The position numbers and the translations under genes are program-made. From Mytilus galloprovincialis (taxonomy: Eukaryota; Mollusca; Bivalvia; Mytilida; Mytilidae), in contig NC_134850.1 in assembly GCF_965363235.1 (NCBI RefSeq), positions 46,062,602 to 46,126,601 on the forward strand: 64,000 nt of DNA, read 5' to 3'. Of the stretch, positions 1-10,828 are shown one piece after another. Within the stretch, counting starts at the first letter, position 1; each line of letters starts with the position of its first letter. The notes below the pieces were generated by a model. The model searched no databases and was not told the DNA's origin. It was given only the letters and a program-made list of their open reading frames with translations.

Positions 1-700
1 TCGGTAATCTTAGTAACAGTCCATTGGTTCATTCAGGCTTTAAATGTTCAAGGCTATCCACTATGTGCATTTTCCCCCTACCATATAACTAGACAAAAAC
101 TATATGCATATACAATAAAACGTGTATTAATATGTTTTTGCAATTTATGAATGATAAGTACGTCTTACTTATTAGTTTGTGACAACCAAAACTTTTGTAT
201 AGGACTATCCAATATTATGGTCAATTTCAAATATCGACGATGTCAGAGGGATAACTAGAAATAATACAAAAATGCAAAAAAAAAAAAAAAACAAACAAAC
301 AAAAAAACTAAATAAATAAACAAAACGCCATATAATTTTATTTACGTACTGATTACGTACAGCACAACGAAAGCAATAATTATAGAAATATTGAAGTATA
401 TGATATACCCTCTATTGTCACTTTCATTACTAATTGAGACATTAACGTGTTGCACAGTTGTACGTATTTCTAAAACTGAAGTACATTGTACGTCGAACAA
501 GTAATGAAGTGTAAATTGACCAGTTTCTGCTAATTGTTCCATGAAATACTTCTAGAGGCATCAAACTACAAAATTATGTAAATATTCAAAACCACTTGTA
601 CTGGTTTCACATGTCGGTTATCAGCTGAATCGACGTTTGCAGATGTGTTAGGAAAAGCTACCTACAGCTCGTGATGGGCAAAATGTCTGTACCGTTTATA
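1..700. other. Non-coding, no gene seen
   Basis: AT-rich DNA with an A-rich low-complexity run at about 274-325. Only short frames without recognisable motifs are present. Confidence 0.5.
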
Positions 701-704
701 TTCT

Positions 705-1880
705 GACGAAAGTGTCAAAGACTTTTAACAGATTATTCATATTCATGTGTAGTTTTATTGAATACATAGATAATGTTAACTGTTTTAATTACTGCAGTTG
801 TTATATAATAGTTCGTTTCTATGTGTGTTGGCGTTTGACTTTGTTGCAACTCAATGTTCCTGTTGTTTCGTTTTTTTCCTCTTACAGTTGGCATGTTTTT
901 CTCGGTTTTAGTTTATATCCCGGATTCGATTTCTCTCAACCGAACTTTTTGTGTTCAGGCCTGGTTTGTCACTGAGTCGGGTGTGTCTATTTTCTGTGTT
1001 GGTCTTCAATGCATTATGTATTATGGTTTTGTTTTCTGTAATTAGTTAACGTCAGTTTGATCATGTAAATCTTTTATATTCATTTGATAAAATTTACTGT
1101 TTGCGATAGCATAAATTGTTCTATATAATAAGGATGTTCTTATCACAAGCAAAAAACCCTCGCCGTATTTGGCACAACCTTTTTCAACTTTTGATCCTCA
1201 GAGCTGTACAACTTTGTCTCCCCCTTTTTTTGACTTTCGAACTTTTATATCTGGGCGTCACTGGTAAGTCTTGTTTGGACGAGGCGCGTCTTTGACGTAA
1301 TGAATTTTAAACCTTTATGCCTTTTGTTATCTATTATTCATGTGTTTCTATGCCTAATATGTTCTGCTATTTATTTGTATTGTAGTCCTGTATTATTATG
1401 TTGTCATTTTAATGTTATATTTAACAATGACATCAAAGTGCGAGGTTTGGCATGCCACAAAACCAGGTTCAACCCACCATTTTTTTCTTTAAAAATGTCC
1501 TGTACCAAGTCAGGAAAATGGCCATTGTTATATCATAGTTCGTTTCTGTGTGTGTAACATTTTTACGTTGTGTTTCCGTTGTGTCGTTTGTTTTCTCCTA
1601 TTTTTGAGTGTGAATTCACATTACTATAAGACGTATCACGGTACTTTTCTATCCCAAATTCATGTATTTGGTTTTGATGTTATATTGGTTATTCTCATCG
1701 GATGTTGTCTAATGCTTAGTCTGTTGCTGTGTGTGTTACATTTTAATGTTGTGTCGTTGTTCTCCTCTAATATTTAATGAGTTTCCCTCAGTTTTAGTTT
1801 GTCCATAGATTTATGAGTTTTGAACAGCGGTATACTACTGTTGCCTTTAGTTATACTTTCAAACAGCGATATAATACTAT
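705..1880 (+). repeat. Dispersed mussel-type retroelement tail, two related segments
   Basis: Two T-rich segments (about 712-1070 and 1160-1880) share the words TAGTTCGTTTCT and TGTGTGTTACATTTTAATG and resemble the non-coding 3' ends of abundant bivalve retroelements. The second ends with the characteristic GAACAGCGGTATACTACTG stretch near 1825. The short frames here have no domain and are not genes. The parent family is inferred from memory of mussel repeats, not from a search. Confidence 0.4.
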
Positions 1881-4384
1881 TGTCTTTAATGACAACTATT
1901 TTCGGAAATATTTGCTAGAGCAAACAGATCAAAGTCAAAAGAAGTTAATTCCTCGATTATTTTGATATAAAGGTGGTACAGCATTACAGAGAGATAACTT
2001 CGTACAATCAACTGAACGTTTAAAACACAATCTAGTGTTCAGGAAATATGCAACTTCCCAATTATCAAAATTAATGTTTTCCGAATTGCTATGTATTTAG
2101 CCAAATTTTTCAGAAAAAAATGTGTGGATCAAGTTTTTAGATTTTTTTCATATTTTTGTCAATTGATAAAATAATTTGTCCAAATTTTATGAAAAATAAA
2201 CACGTTGAATTAATTTTCGTCCAGGTGTTAGGTACCTACTTAAATTCGTTTTAATCGGTATCATGCACCTGTGTGTGTGTGTGTGTGTTTTTACATATTT
2301 AAGCCTTATTATCTCCTTTCTATCACCAAAGGGGAAAAGACAAACTTTCTAATTAAGCAATCGTATTTTTGTCAAGTAAAATAAACTGTGTTTGTTTATA
2401 TTTACTAGCACACAAAATTATGTAGCGAAAACAAATATTTCTCTCTATTATTTTGATATCAAATACGTTTTTCTCAAATCATATACTAGTACTTTGTTCT
2501 CGTTACATCCGTCTTCCTCCTTACCATCAATCCACAATTCAACAACACACGTTTGAATTACGCAATCGTATTTGATGAACTGCTTTTAACTTATAAATAG
2601 ATTTAAAAATAAAAATAGGGAAACGTTGAATGATTGACAATGACTAACAACTTTCTGCACTTCTCCTGTGACAAGATAATTTCAGATTGTAGATTTAAAA
2701 AAAATGAAAACAAAAGTGCATACTATACTGTTGTTTTATCATGTGATTTTATTTATAATTAGCAATAAATCAGATATACAGCTAGGTGCATCATGAGTAA
2801 ATTTATAGAGCATGTCAACGTAGTTTCTATTAACAGCTTATAAATTATCATATGAATCTAAAATATATCATTTATACCAATATTCATATACAAGCACTTG
2901 TGGTTCTAGTTGGACTTTGTTGTCCATAGAGAATTGCTGTCGATTTGAACAGATGCTAGAATTGACAAATCCTTTTAATTAAAAACATAAGATATCTCCG
3001 ACGCTAAGAACAAATGAGTTATTTACAACTTTCATTGTCTTTCTGTCGTTTCGAAGATATGCACACTAATATATGGTAACACGAGATTAACTAAAACCTT
3101 CAAATTCTGTCAGGGTTTAAATATTTAGATCGAAATTCTATTTTGAGTATAGATTTTTGTCCAAGACGCTTTATTTTTAACTGATTTTGCAATACAATAT
3201 ATTGATACATCTTGTGTTATGGAAGTACTACATGTTAACACTACCTTGGTAGTTTGAACAACCTACATATACTATGTATGGGCTTGAGTAAGCATGCGTA
3301 TTGCTAGTGTATAGTATCCTTGTGTACCTTGTCTCCTGTCGAAGTTCAAACACTAAGCATGCAACATATATAGACTAGTAGGAAAAAGACTTAGAATAAC
3401 CTTACTCGAAAAGTTAATTGAAATAATGATTGCTCTATCATTCAAATAAGCGAATTCAAAGTTTTACGGTCAACAGAAATAATAAACGTCACCGAAAACA
3501 TTGTAGCGATTCTTTCAGTATCTATTCACTGAAAGTGTAAATCGAAATATTCCGATAATGGTTATTATTTCCGTTGAACATTTGAAATAATTAGTTTCTT
3601 TCATGGACTTTGAGACTATAGTGGATTTTTAATGTAGTGCTATAAGCAGCATTATCCTGTTTTGTGGTGGAATTTATTGCAATATCTGCACATGGCCATA
3701 TTTTCCTTTACGCTTTGTGTAACATCTGCAGCATCAAATAAGATTTATATGAAACAATTGTTTGAAATTAGGCTTTCCATAAGTCTGGCAAATTCTTTTA
3801 ACATAGAAAAAGTTTAAAAAGAATTATTTCTTAGTCATTATCGTACACTTTGTTTTAATTATTATCGAGAATAAGATATTATGGAATTTAAAGATGTTAA
3901 TCTTTGTTGTATATTGAAAGAAAAAATTGTAAACAAATTATGTCACATACAAAATATGAAGCTCTTTCCAGTCACTTATATTTGGAGTCTTCCACCTAGT
4001 CATTAGGATTTATACTATTTCACAAAATAAAAATATTTTTTTCTATTCATTTTTCTTTTATCACTATCACTTTTAAAACTAAACTTTTGAATTTGTGTAA
4101 ATATAACGATTTCAATGTTTTGTCCTCTCAGACCTATAAAAAATTACAATGCAGGAGCCCGATGAAAGATTTTTACCTTTTTTATATGTTCATAATAGGT
4201 AGTCTGAAATATTACATGAATGTGTGAAGGGTTCTGGATTTATTTGATTAAATTTTTACATCGGTATATGGTCCGTTTAAGTTCCCAAGAAAGTTAATTT
4301 GAAAAATGTTAACGAATCGAAAAACAGTATTCAACTTATCTAGAAGAATTTAAAAATGTAAGTTATAGATTTTATGGTATTCTA
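1881..4384. other. Non-coding, no gene seen
   Basis: About 2.5 kb of AT-rich sequence with no long frame, no recognisable exon and no clear terminal repeats. A GT microsatellite lies inside it. Confidence 0.5.
2271..2288 (+). repeat. (GT)n microsatellite
   Basis: Nine uninterrupted GT units. Confidence 0.9.
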
Positions 4385-5615
4385 ACCTCGCTGGGGCCCG
4401 AAGGGCCTCGTGTGAGCTTATGCCATCACTTGGCATCCGTCGTCTGTCGTCGTCTGTTGTTGTAAACTATTAAAAAAAATCGTTTCCTCTGAAACTACTT
4501 GGCCAAATACCTTCAAACTTTATGTTTCTTAGGGTATCTAGTATATAAATTGTATACGCAGTTTTGATCCATTAACAAATATGGCCGCCATGGCAAAAAC
4601 GTAGGGGTCAAATGCAGATTTTGGCTTATATCTAAAAAATGAAGCTATAAGAGCAAATCTGACAAAGGGTTAAAAGGTTCCATTGGTCTGATATATCAGC
4701 CCTCAAAATTAAGACAAATATTACAACCAATTGTTGGGATGCTGCCACTTAATTTTGCAGTTTTTTGTTATTATCTTGAATATTATAATAGCTAGAAATA
4801 CATTGTAACAAGCAACCATGTTAAGCAAAGTAAGATCTACAAAAAAGTTTGTATGAACAAAATTTTCAAATCGATCTCTTAATGAGTTATCGACCTTTAA
4901 AAAAAGTTAACACAATTTATTCTTTATGTTGGGTTACATTTAAAACTCTTCTCACCTGAAACTACTGTGCCTAATACTTCTAGAATTCAAATTTTCCTTG
5001 CAGAATCTAGTTAATGATTTGTAACCGAATGTTTGATCCATTAACAAACATGGCCGCCATGGTCTAAAACAGAACATAGGGGTTCTAAAAACTAAAGTAT
5101 TTAGAGCAAATCATACAGCGGAATAAATGGATATCAGGTCAAAAACTATTTGCCTTGGAATTTTCAGACGCATCAGACATGGGTTGCTTCCCCAATTGGT
5201 AATTATAAGGAAATTATTCAGTTTTTGTTTATTATCTTGAATATTATAATAGATACAAATAAACTTTAAACAATTAAATTGTCAATTGACCCTATAAGGA
5301 GTTATTGCCCTTCAAGTATATTTTCACACAATTTTTTTATGCTTTCCAACTTGAAAATATCTTCTAAAATGAATCTAGTATAAATTTTGTTTTTATTTCC
5401 TTGTATGTGAAGAAACGTAGCAACTATGGCTAAAATGAAACATATGGCTAAAAATCATTTATTTGCTTTTGAGGTATATATGACAGTTACAAATAACATT
5501 TAAATGGCATTTTCAAGCCACTTGTTAGTGTATATTGAAAAGCAAAAATAATAATTGATGAAAGATTAAGGCAAAAATAACAAGCTCTTGAGAGCTTCTT
5601 ATTTCTGGACCCATC
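4385..5615 (+). repeat. Dispersed repeat with duplicated core (GGCCGCCATGG family)
   Basis: Starts at CCTCGCTGGGGCCCGAAGG and ends near the inverted words CTCTTGAGAG. The core is present twice: TTGATCCATTAACAAA followed by ATGGCCGCCATGG occurs near 4565 and again near 5032, and ATTATCTTGAATATTATAAT near 4773 and 5233, so the unit is about 465 bp. A piece of the same family occurs at 25965-26135. The element carries no long coding frame. Its class is unknown to me; sequences of this type are widespread in bivalve genomes. Confidence 0.65.
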
Positions 5616-6669
5616 TGATCTACCTTGACAAGATAACAGTGAGGTTTAAAGCCAGAAAAAACAATAAATAAAAATTGTTATACAAGAAACAAATTAGCAT
5701 AGCAATATTTAATCATTATTACACAAAACCCCGTTATCCTTCTTTAATCGTCTATCTCTGTATCAAGATCGAAACGATATCATTATAATTATGGTATTTT
5801 TTATTTCAGTAAATCTGTAGTATTACCTATTACCAGAATGTTTTCTTGTGTATTTAAAATTGACAGCGTCGTTTCGAAAATGGGACAAACATTCAAAAAC
5901 TCAAGTTTTCACTTTTTGCAGGGGAGATGATTTGTTTATATAAGCTTCCCACTGAGGTAGCAACGGAAAGCATGTACAATGTAGTAAGAATGATTAGTAA
6001 TTTATTTAACCAAAAAAACACTTTTTCTTCTTAGTCACATAATGCATTATAGAAATGTACTTTTAGCTTTCACACGTTCTTGTTTAAAATCAATTTAAGC
6101 CATGTGAAAAAGAAAAAGAATTCACGTCATTTTATAATGAATAATTAATCAAATACGACTATTATTTTCATAAAGCGGTTCAACTAATAAATAAATGAAA
6201 TAAGTAGTATTGTAGACTCTCTGTCTTTTACTAGAATAATGATCCTTTGTTATAAAGAGTTAAATTACAAAACTGGCTTATTACATATATTATTTATCAA
6301 AATTGTTATGTACATGCACAGAAATCAAAAATCTCAATTATGAAATTGTTACACCAAGTATACTTCACTAATGCAGTAAACACATCTCAGCAGCATATAT
6401 CTTAATTCTATATTTTGCATTTCTGATAAATTAAAGCTCTACATACAATGCACATAAAAATTCATTGCTGTAATCCAGAAAATAAACCATAATGTGTGAC
6501 TTTTTCACTACAATATTGATAATTAAAATATATGTTACTAAAAAGTTGTACATTGTATACAATATAATTGTAGATAGCCATTGTATACATGTAGCTATGT
6601 AATATGTCCTAGAGAAAGTAACGAAAAGTTTTATAGCAAGATGCTACTGAAATAATATCGCAGTTTCAA
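5616..6669. other. Non-coding, no gene seen
   Basis: AT-rich sequence without a frame or repeat structure that I can support. Confidence 0.5.
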
Positions 6670-7665
6670 TGACAAAAGTGTGTATTTATTACATCATGGT
6701 TTTCAATATTACAGACTAGTCAAAACTTTACCAAATTTCATCATCGATACAAGAACAACATTCGTAAATATAAATCAACATATTATACGTTCAGGTATAT
6801 TACATCCAATCTTTTATGGTAATATTCTTTACAAAGCACAAAAATGTCGGCATTCACCTCAAATGCTAACAAAACCTGTGAATAGACTTATTAAGAAGGG
6901 ATATAGTTACGATAATGAGTGTGTTTATGTCATTAAAGATGGCATATTTTGACTTTAAGATTAATTCAATTGTAGGGTCTTTGCATCGGAAATAAACACA
7001 TTTACTCTAAAACCAGTTGTTGGCATTATACGGGTTATGTTCTTCTCGTATATTTTATGATGTTATAAAACTAAACGCCTAACGGAGGAGAGTATGCTTG
7101 ATACTCATATGATGAAGACATCATCTTTCAATTAGTTTAATTGTGATTTGGAGCTGGCATGTCAATAACTACTAGTAGTTCATTGTTAATGTATGTATCA
7201 TTGTCATTTTGCTTAGTTTCTTTTGTTGTCTTTTCTGACATCGGTTTCGGACTTCTTTTAAATTGCGATTTACTAAGCGTATTGCTGTGTATTTGTTTTT
7301 CTACATTGTCTAGAGGGTATAGAAGGAAGATTGAGATCTCGCAAAATATGCTTAACCCCGCCGCATTTTTTTTTTTTTTTTTTTTTTGCGCCTGTCCTAA
7401 GTCAGGAGCCTCTTGCCTTTGTTTGTCTTGTGTGGTTTTTAATTTTATTTCATTTATACATGTATAATTTAAAGTTTAGTATGACGTCCATTATCACTGA
7501 GCTAGTATACATTTTTGTTAAGTGGTCAGATGTAACACGCCTCCGGGTGCGTGATTTTCTCGCTGTGTTGAAGACATATTGGTGGATTTTGGCCGCATTT
7601 TAATTATTGGTCGTGTTGTTGTCTTTTTGACACGTTCTCCATTTCCATTCTCAATTTTACTTATA
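6670..7665 (+). mobile_element. Retroelement remnant: last coding segment plus 3' tail of an abundant family
   Basis: An open stretch at 6680-6952 reads like the very end of a bivalve reverse-transcriptase polyprotein (PNFII, IFYGNI, NRLIKKGYSYD). It is followed directly by a T-rich tail containing GCGCCTGTCCTAAGTCAGGA (7379-7399) and, at the end, CATTTCCATTCTCAATTTTA. That tail recurs, often without any coding part, at 10030-10330, 25690-25770, 35195-35370, 37990-38040, 44969-45140 and 47360-47660. The copy is 5'-truncated and broken. The retroelement class is not settled from this fragment. Confidence 0.5.
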
Positions 7666-7689
7666 TTCAAGTTTTGCTATTAAGCACCG

Positions 7690-8720
7690 GTCACAACAGA
7701 TCGTACGATTTTCTGTCATGGAAGATCTATAACATAGTTCCCGTTGCACTGTCCTGCAAAATGTAAAAAAATATTTCGAGTCACATCAGCTACGACATTT
7801 CCAAGATTGTTCAACGATAGTTACACGACAGAAAAAAAAAGAATTGTAATTGTACTGTCGTCGATTTGTCGCAAGTCGGTCGTGTGAGAGTCGTACGACA
7901 ATGGTGAGTTGTTCTGTGCTATTTTTCAGGTTTTCATGTCATGGGATGCGCGTGTTACTGTCGTGTCACTGTCGTACAACTATCGTACGACAATCGCACA
8001 ACAGTCGTGCAGGATCAGTCGCGCGTTTGACTCCGAACTACTAGTATATAAAGGAGGCCCGCATTATTGCGTGCCATTTGCCATTTGCTTTCAATATTGT
8101 TCAGTGTCATTATTAGTTCGGTTCAAATAAAATGCCGTTTCCAGTATTAGTTTGACTTATTATAATTGTTCAGCGACTTTAAACCAGGATGCCCACGAAA
8201 AGAAAAATAAACAAAAGAAATGTGGACCATGTTTTGCTCTTGTTGGAGTCCCGCACGGCGCCTTTTCAGCAGGACCAATAGTTATAGTTCTGGTGGAATA
8301 GCCAATCTCTTTGAACATCAGATGGTATGTTTTTTTTTGCGCGAACATCGTACGAAATTTGGTATTCGTGTGACAATCGTGCGAATGTGTCACGAGTGTC
8401 TTGCGACAGTCGTGAGATCATCGTATGACAGTCGCGCGACAGTCGTACGATTGTTTAACTCAAATGGTTTATGTTGGTACCCACGACAATGTGTTTATCG
8501 CACGACAGTTGCACGACTGGGCTAAGACACTCTTACGACAGCCACAAGACAGTGACACGACAAATAAAATCGTAGAGCAAAAAAGGTGCATGTCCAGTTT
8601 TTGTTCCACGACACACGACAGCGCCACGATGCTGAACATATCGTGCGACTGTCGTACGACGATCACAGATGACCCGCGATTTGATAAAATTTCATGTCGT
8701 GGCGCTGCATAGATGTGTTG
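7690..8720. repeat. Region dense in GTCGTACGAC-like words
   Basis: About 1 kb unusually rich in CpG for this window, made of many scattered variants of TCGTACGA, TCGTGCGAC and CGACAGTCGT on both strands. They lie in two clusters (about 7690-8030 and 8340-8700) that flank a different stretch at 8165-8310. The frames that run through it, on both strands, follow the repeated words and show no domain. The middle stretch starts a short ATG frame at 8190 (MPTKRKINKRNVDHVLLLLE) that stops after about 30 codons; I do not recognise it. Confidence 0.55.
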
Positions 8721-9919
8721 TGGGTTCGCTGTGACCAGGGCTTTTAAAGCAATAAACGAGTCAAAATGAATGCATGAAAATCGGGGAATATTATCCCTCG
8801 TGGTATATATAGTGTAACTAAATTCTCGAGCAAATTCAAATTTACCCGAGACAATATTCATCAACGTAATCCTTAAATATATTAGACAAAAAGTTAGATA
8901 CATTGATTAGACAGCAATCAAACGACACAAATGACACAAATGAGGCAACACAATCTTCAACAAAAAGTGTCGACTATATAATGACGTCGCGCAAGATACT
9001 GGTGACAATTTGAAGGTGATTCGAGAAAAATCGGCGAAAAGGCTAACTGTCCGTTTAGGACGCAACAATTTGCAGAATCGCTAAATAATTTTCGTTACCC
9101 AATCTAATGGCAACAAAATATCTGTTTTTCATGATATTTTTTTCACGAATAGGTTTCGATTTGAAGCGCTAAATTTTATGAAATAGGCAATTTTGCCGTG
9201 TAATGCGTAACATTGAACATTGAGATCTCCAAACATTTTTGAGAATGAAATATGGATTGAGTAGCCAAAGGTAGTTCTCATTTGGAAGGAATTAAGAACC
9301 ATATGTAAAGTTTTGAATTACATAATTTTACTTACATATATGACGTCATACATGTAGAAAAATGACGTCATAGCAACTTTTTGATCTTGTAATGGTGACA
9401 AATAATCTAGACTCCAACTGCAAACTTTGAAGATCAAATTCATATACTGAAGGTAATTTTAAAAGGATATCGTTTATATTTATAATTTATAAATTACAAA
9501 CATTTCTGTTTAAATTGGTACCAAACTTTTTGAGTTTACTTGTATTAAAAAAAAACTATTGAAAAAATTTAAAATCAGAAAAAATGTCCCGTATCATCTG
9601 AAATCCAAACAAATATTCCATTTTGACGATTTCGGGATCTACGATGTATCGCGATTAAATCAGAAGAAAAATACTGATACAGATTTCAAAAATTACAACA
9701 AATACTGAACATGATAATATAAATACTGGCTGTTTTTATATTTTATCCTTTTCGCAAATAAAGAAAAGAAAAATCAGAAAAAATGTCCAATGAGACAAAA
9801 AACGTCGAAAAATAATGAAACGTCATATTTCACACAGAGTCAATACGCAAAAGAAATTATAAGAAGAACTTGTAAAGAATCGATCTCCAAACATGAAACG
9901 ATATGGGCATGTTTTTGCC
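8721..9919. other. Non-coding, no gene seen
   Basis: No gene supported. Two perfect CRE-type palindromes TGACGTCA lie close together at about 9340 and 9363, with TGACGTC at about 8982. Confidence 0.45.
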
Positions 9920-9922
9920 TTA

Positions 9923-10502
9923 GGGAGCTTCCATTTGATTTTTAAGGGGGGGGGGGGGGGCTAGAATGAAATTTGAAAAAGAGGGAGGACAGGGGTTTTG
10001 AGTGTAAAAAAAAGGCAGACAGGAGTTTCGAGTAAAAAAATAATGAATAAGAATGGAAACGGGGAATATGTCAAAGAGATAACAACCCGACCAAAACGTA
10101 GAAAACAGCTCAAGGCCACCAATGGGTCTTCAACATGCGAGAAATCCCGCACCCAGGGGAGGTCTTGAGTAGGCCCCGAAATCCTAATGTATACTAGATC
10201 AAGAAAATGGACGCCACTCTTCACTTCGAAACACAGAGATGAACTAAAAGTAAAAAAATATAAAAGACTAACAAAAGCTATAGGTACCTGACTTAGGACA
10301 GGCGCGAACTGCGGTGGGGTTAAAAGGGCAGGATGAGCAGTTGGCAAACAAACCCAGGATAAACTTGTAAAAAAAGGCAGGACCAAATATAGTGAAAATA
10401 AAAAGGCAGGACCGAGATAACAACTAAAAAAAATGCCGGACAAAATTTTTCATCCTAGCACCCCCCCCTCCCCCCCCCCATTAAAATCAAATGGTTGCTC
10501 CC
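9923..10502. mobile_element. PIF/Harbinger-like MITE, 580 bp
   Basis: Terminal inverted repeats GGGAGC-(N2)-CCATTTGATTTT at the left and the matching complement AAAATCAAATGGTTGCTCCC at the right, each followed inward by a G- or C-run. A 3-bp direct duplication TTA lies on each side (9920-9922 and 10503-10505), the signature of PIF/Harbinger insertion. There is no transposase. The inside is largely a nested copy of the abundant retroelement tail. A shorter relative lies at 39318-39564. Confidence 0.75.
10030..10330 (-). repeat. Abundant retroelement tail, minus orientation, nested in MITE
   Basis: Contains AATGGAAACGGGGAATATGT, CCACCAATGGGTCTTCAA and CTGACTTAGGACAGGCGC, in the order expected for the reverse complement of the tail at 7380-7665. 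Confidence 0.65.
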
Positions 10503-10828
10503 TTAATGAAATAAAAATATTATTCTATATTAAAATTCGTAAAAAATGATTTGACTTTAGGAAGTTCTGGAACAATCTAAAAGAAGAGTTACCATATTAG
10601 ATAATTTTCGTAGACAAAACAAGAGGCACCAATCCCTTCAAACAACCGAAATGATCTCTGGTGTTTCAGGAGAATGATTAGTTCCAAAAAAATAAAACAC
10701 GAGACAAAAAAGACTCATATTTAATTATTGAATGTATTTATAAACCAACAATCAATTAAAATAATCGGACTTAAAAAAATCAGACCAAAATTTTGTGTAC
10801 ATTCAAATATAAATATGCTTTCAGAAAT

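Noticed and set aside
8469-8903. 144-codon minus-strand frame and the overlapping plus-strand frames
   Set aside because: They follow the GTCGTACGAC-type repeated words, which are open on both strands; no motif or splice context.
9961-10443. 160-codon minus-strand frame
   Set aside because: It runs through the Harbinger-like MITE and its nested retroelement tail; hydrophobic only because of T-rich complement, no domain.
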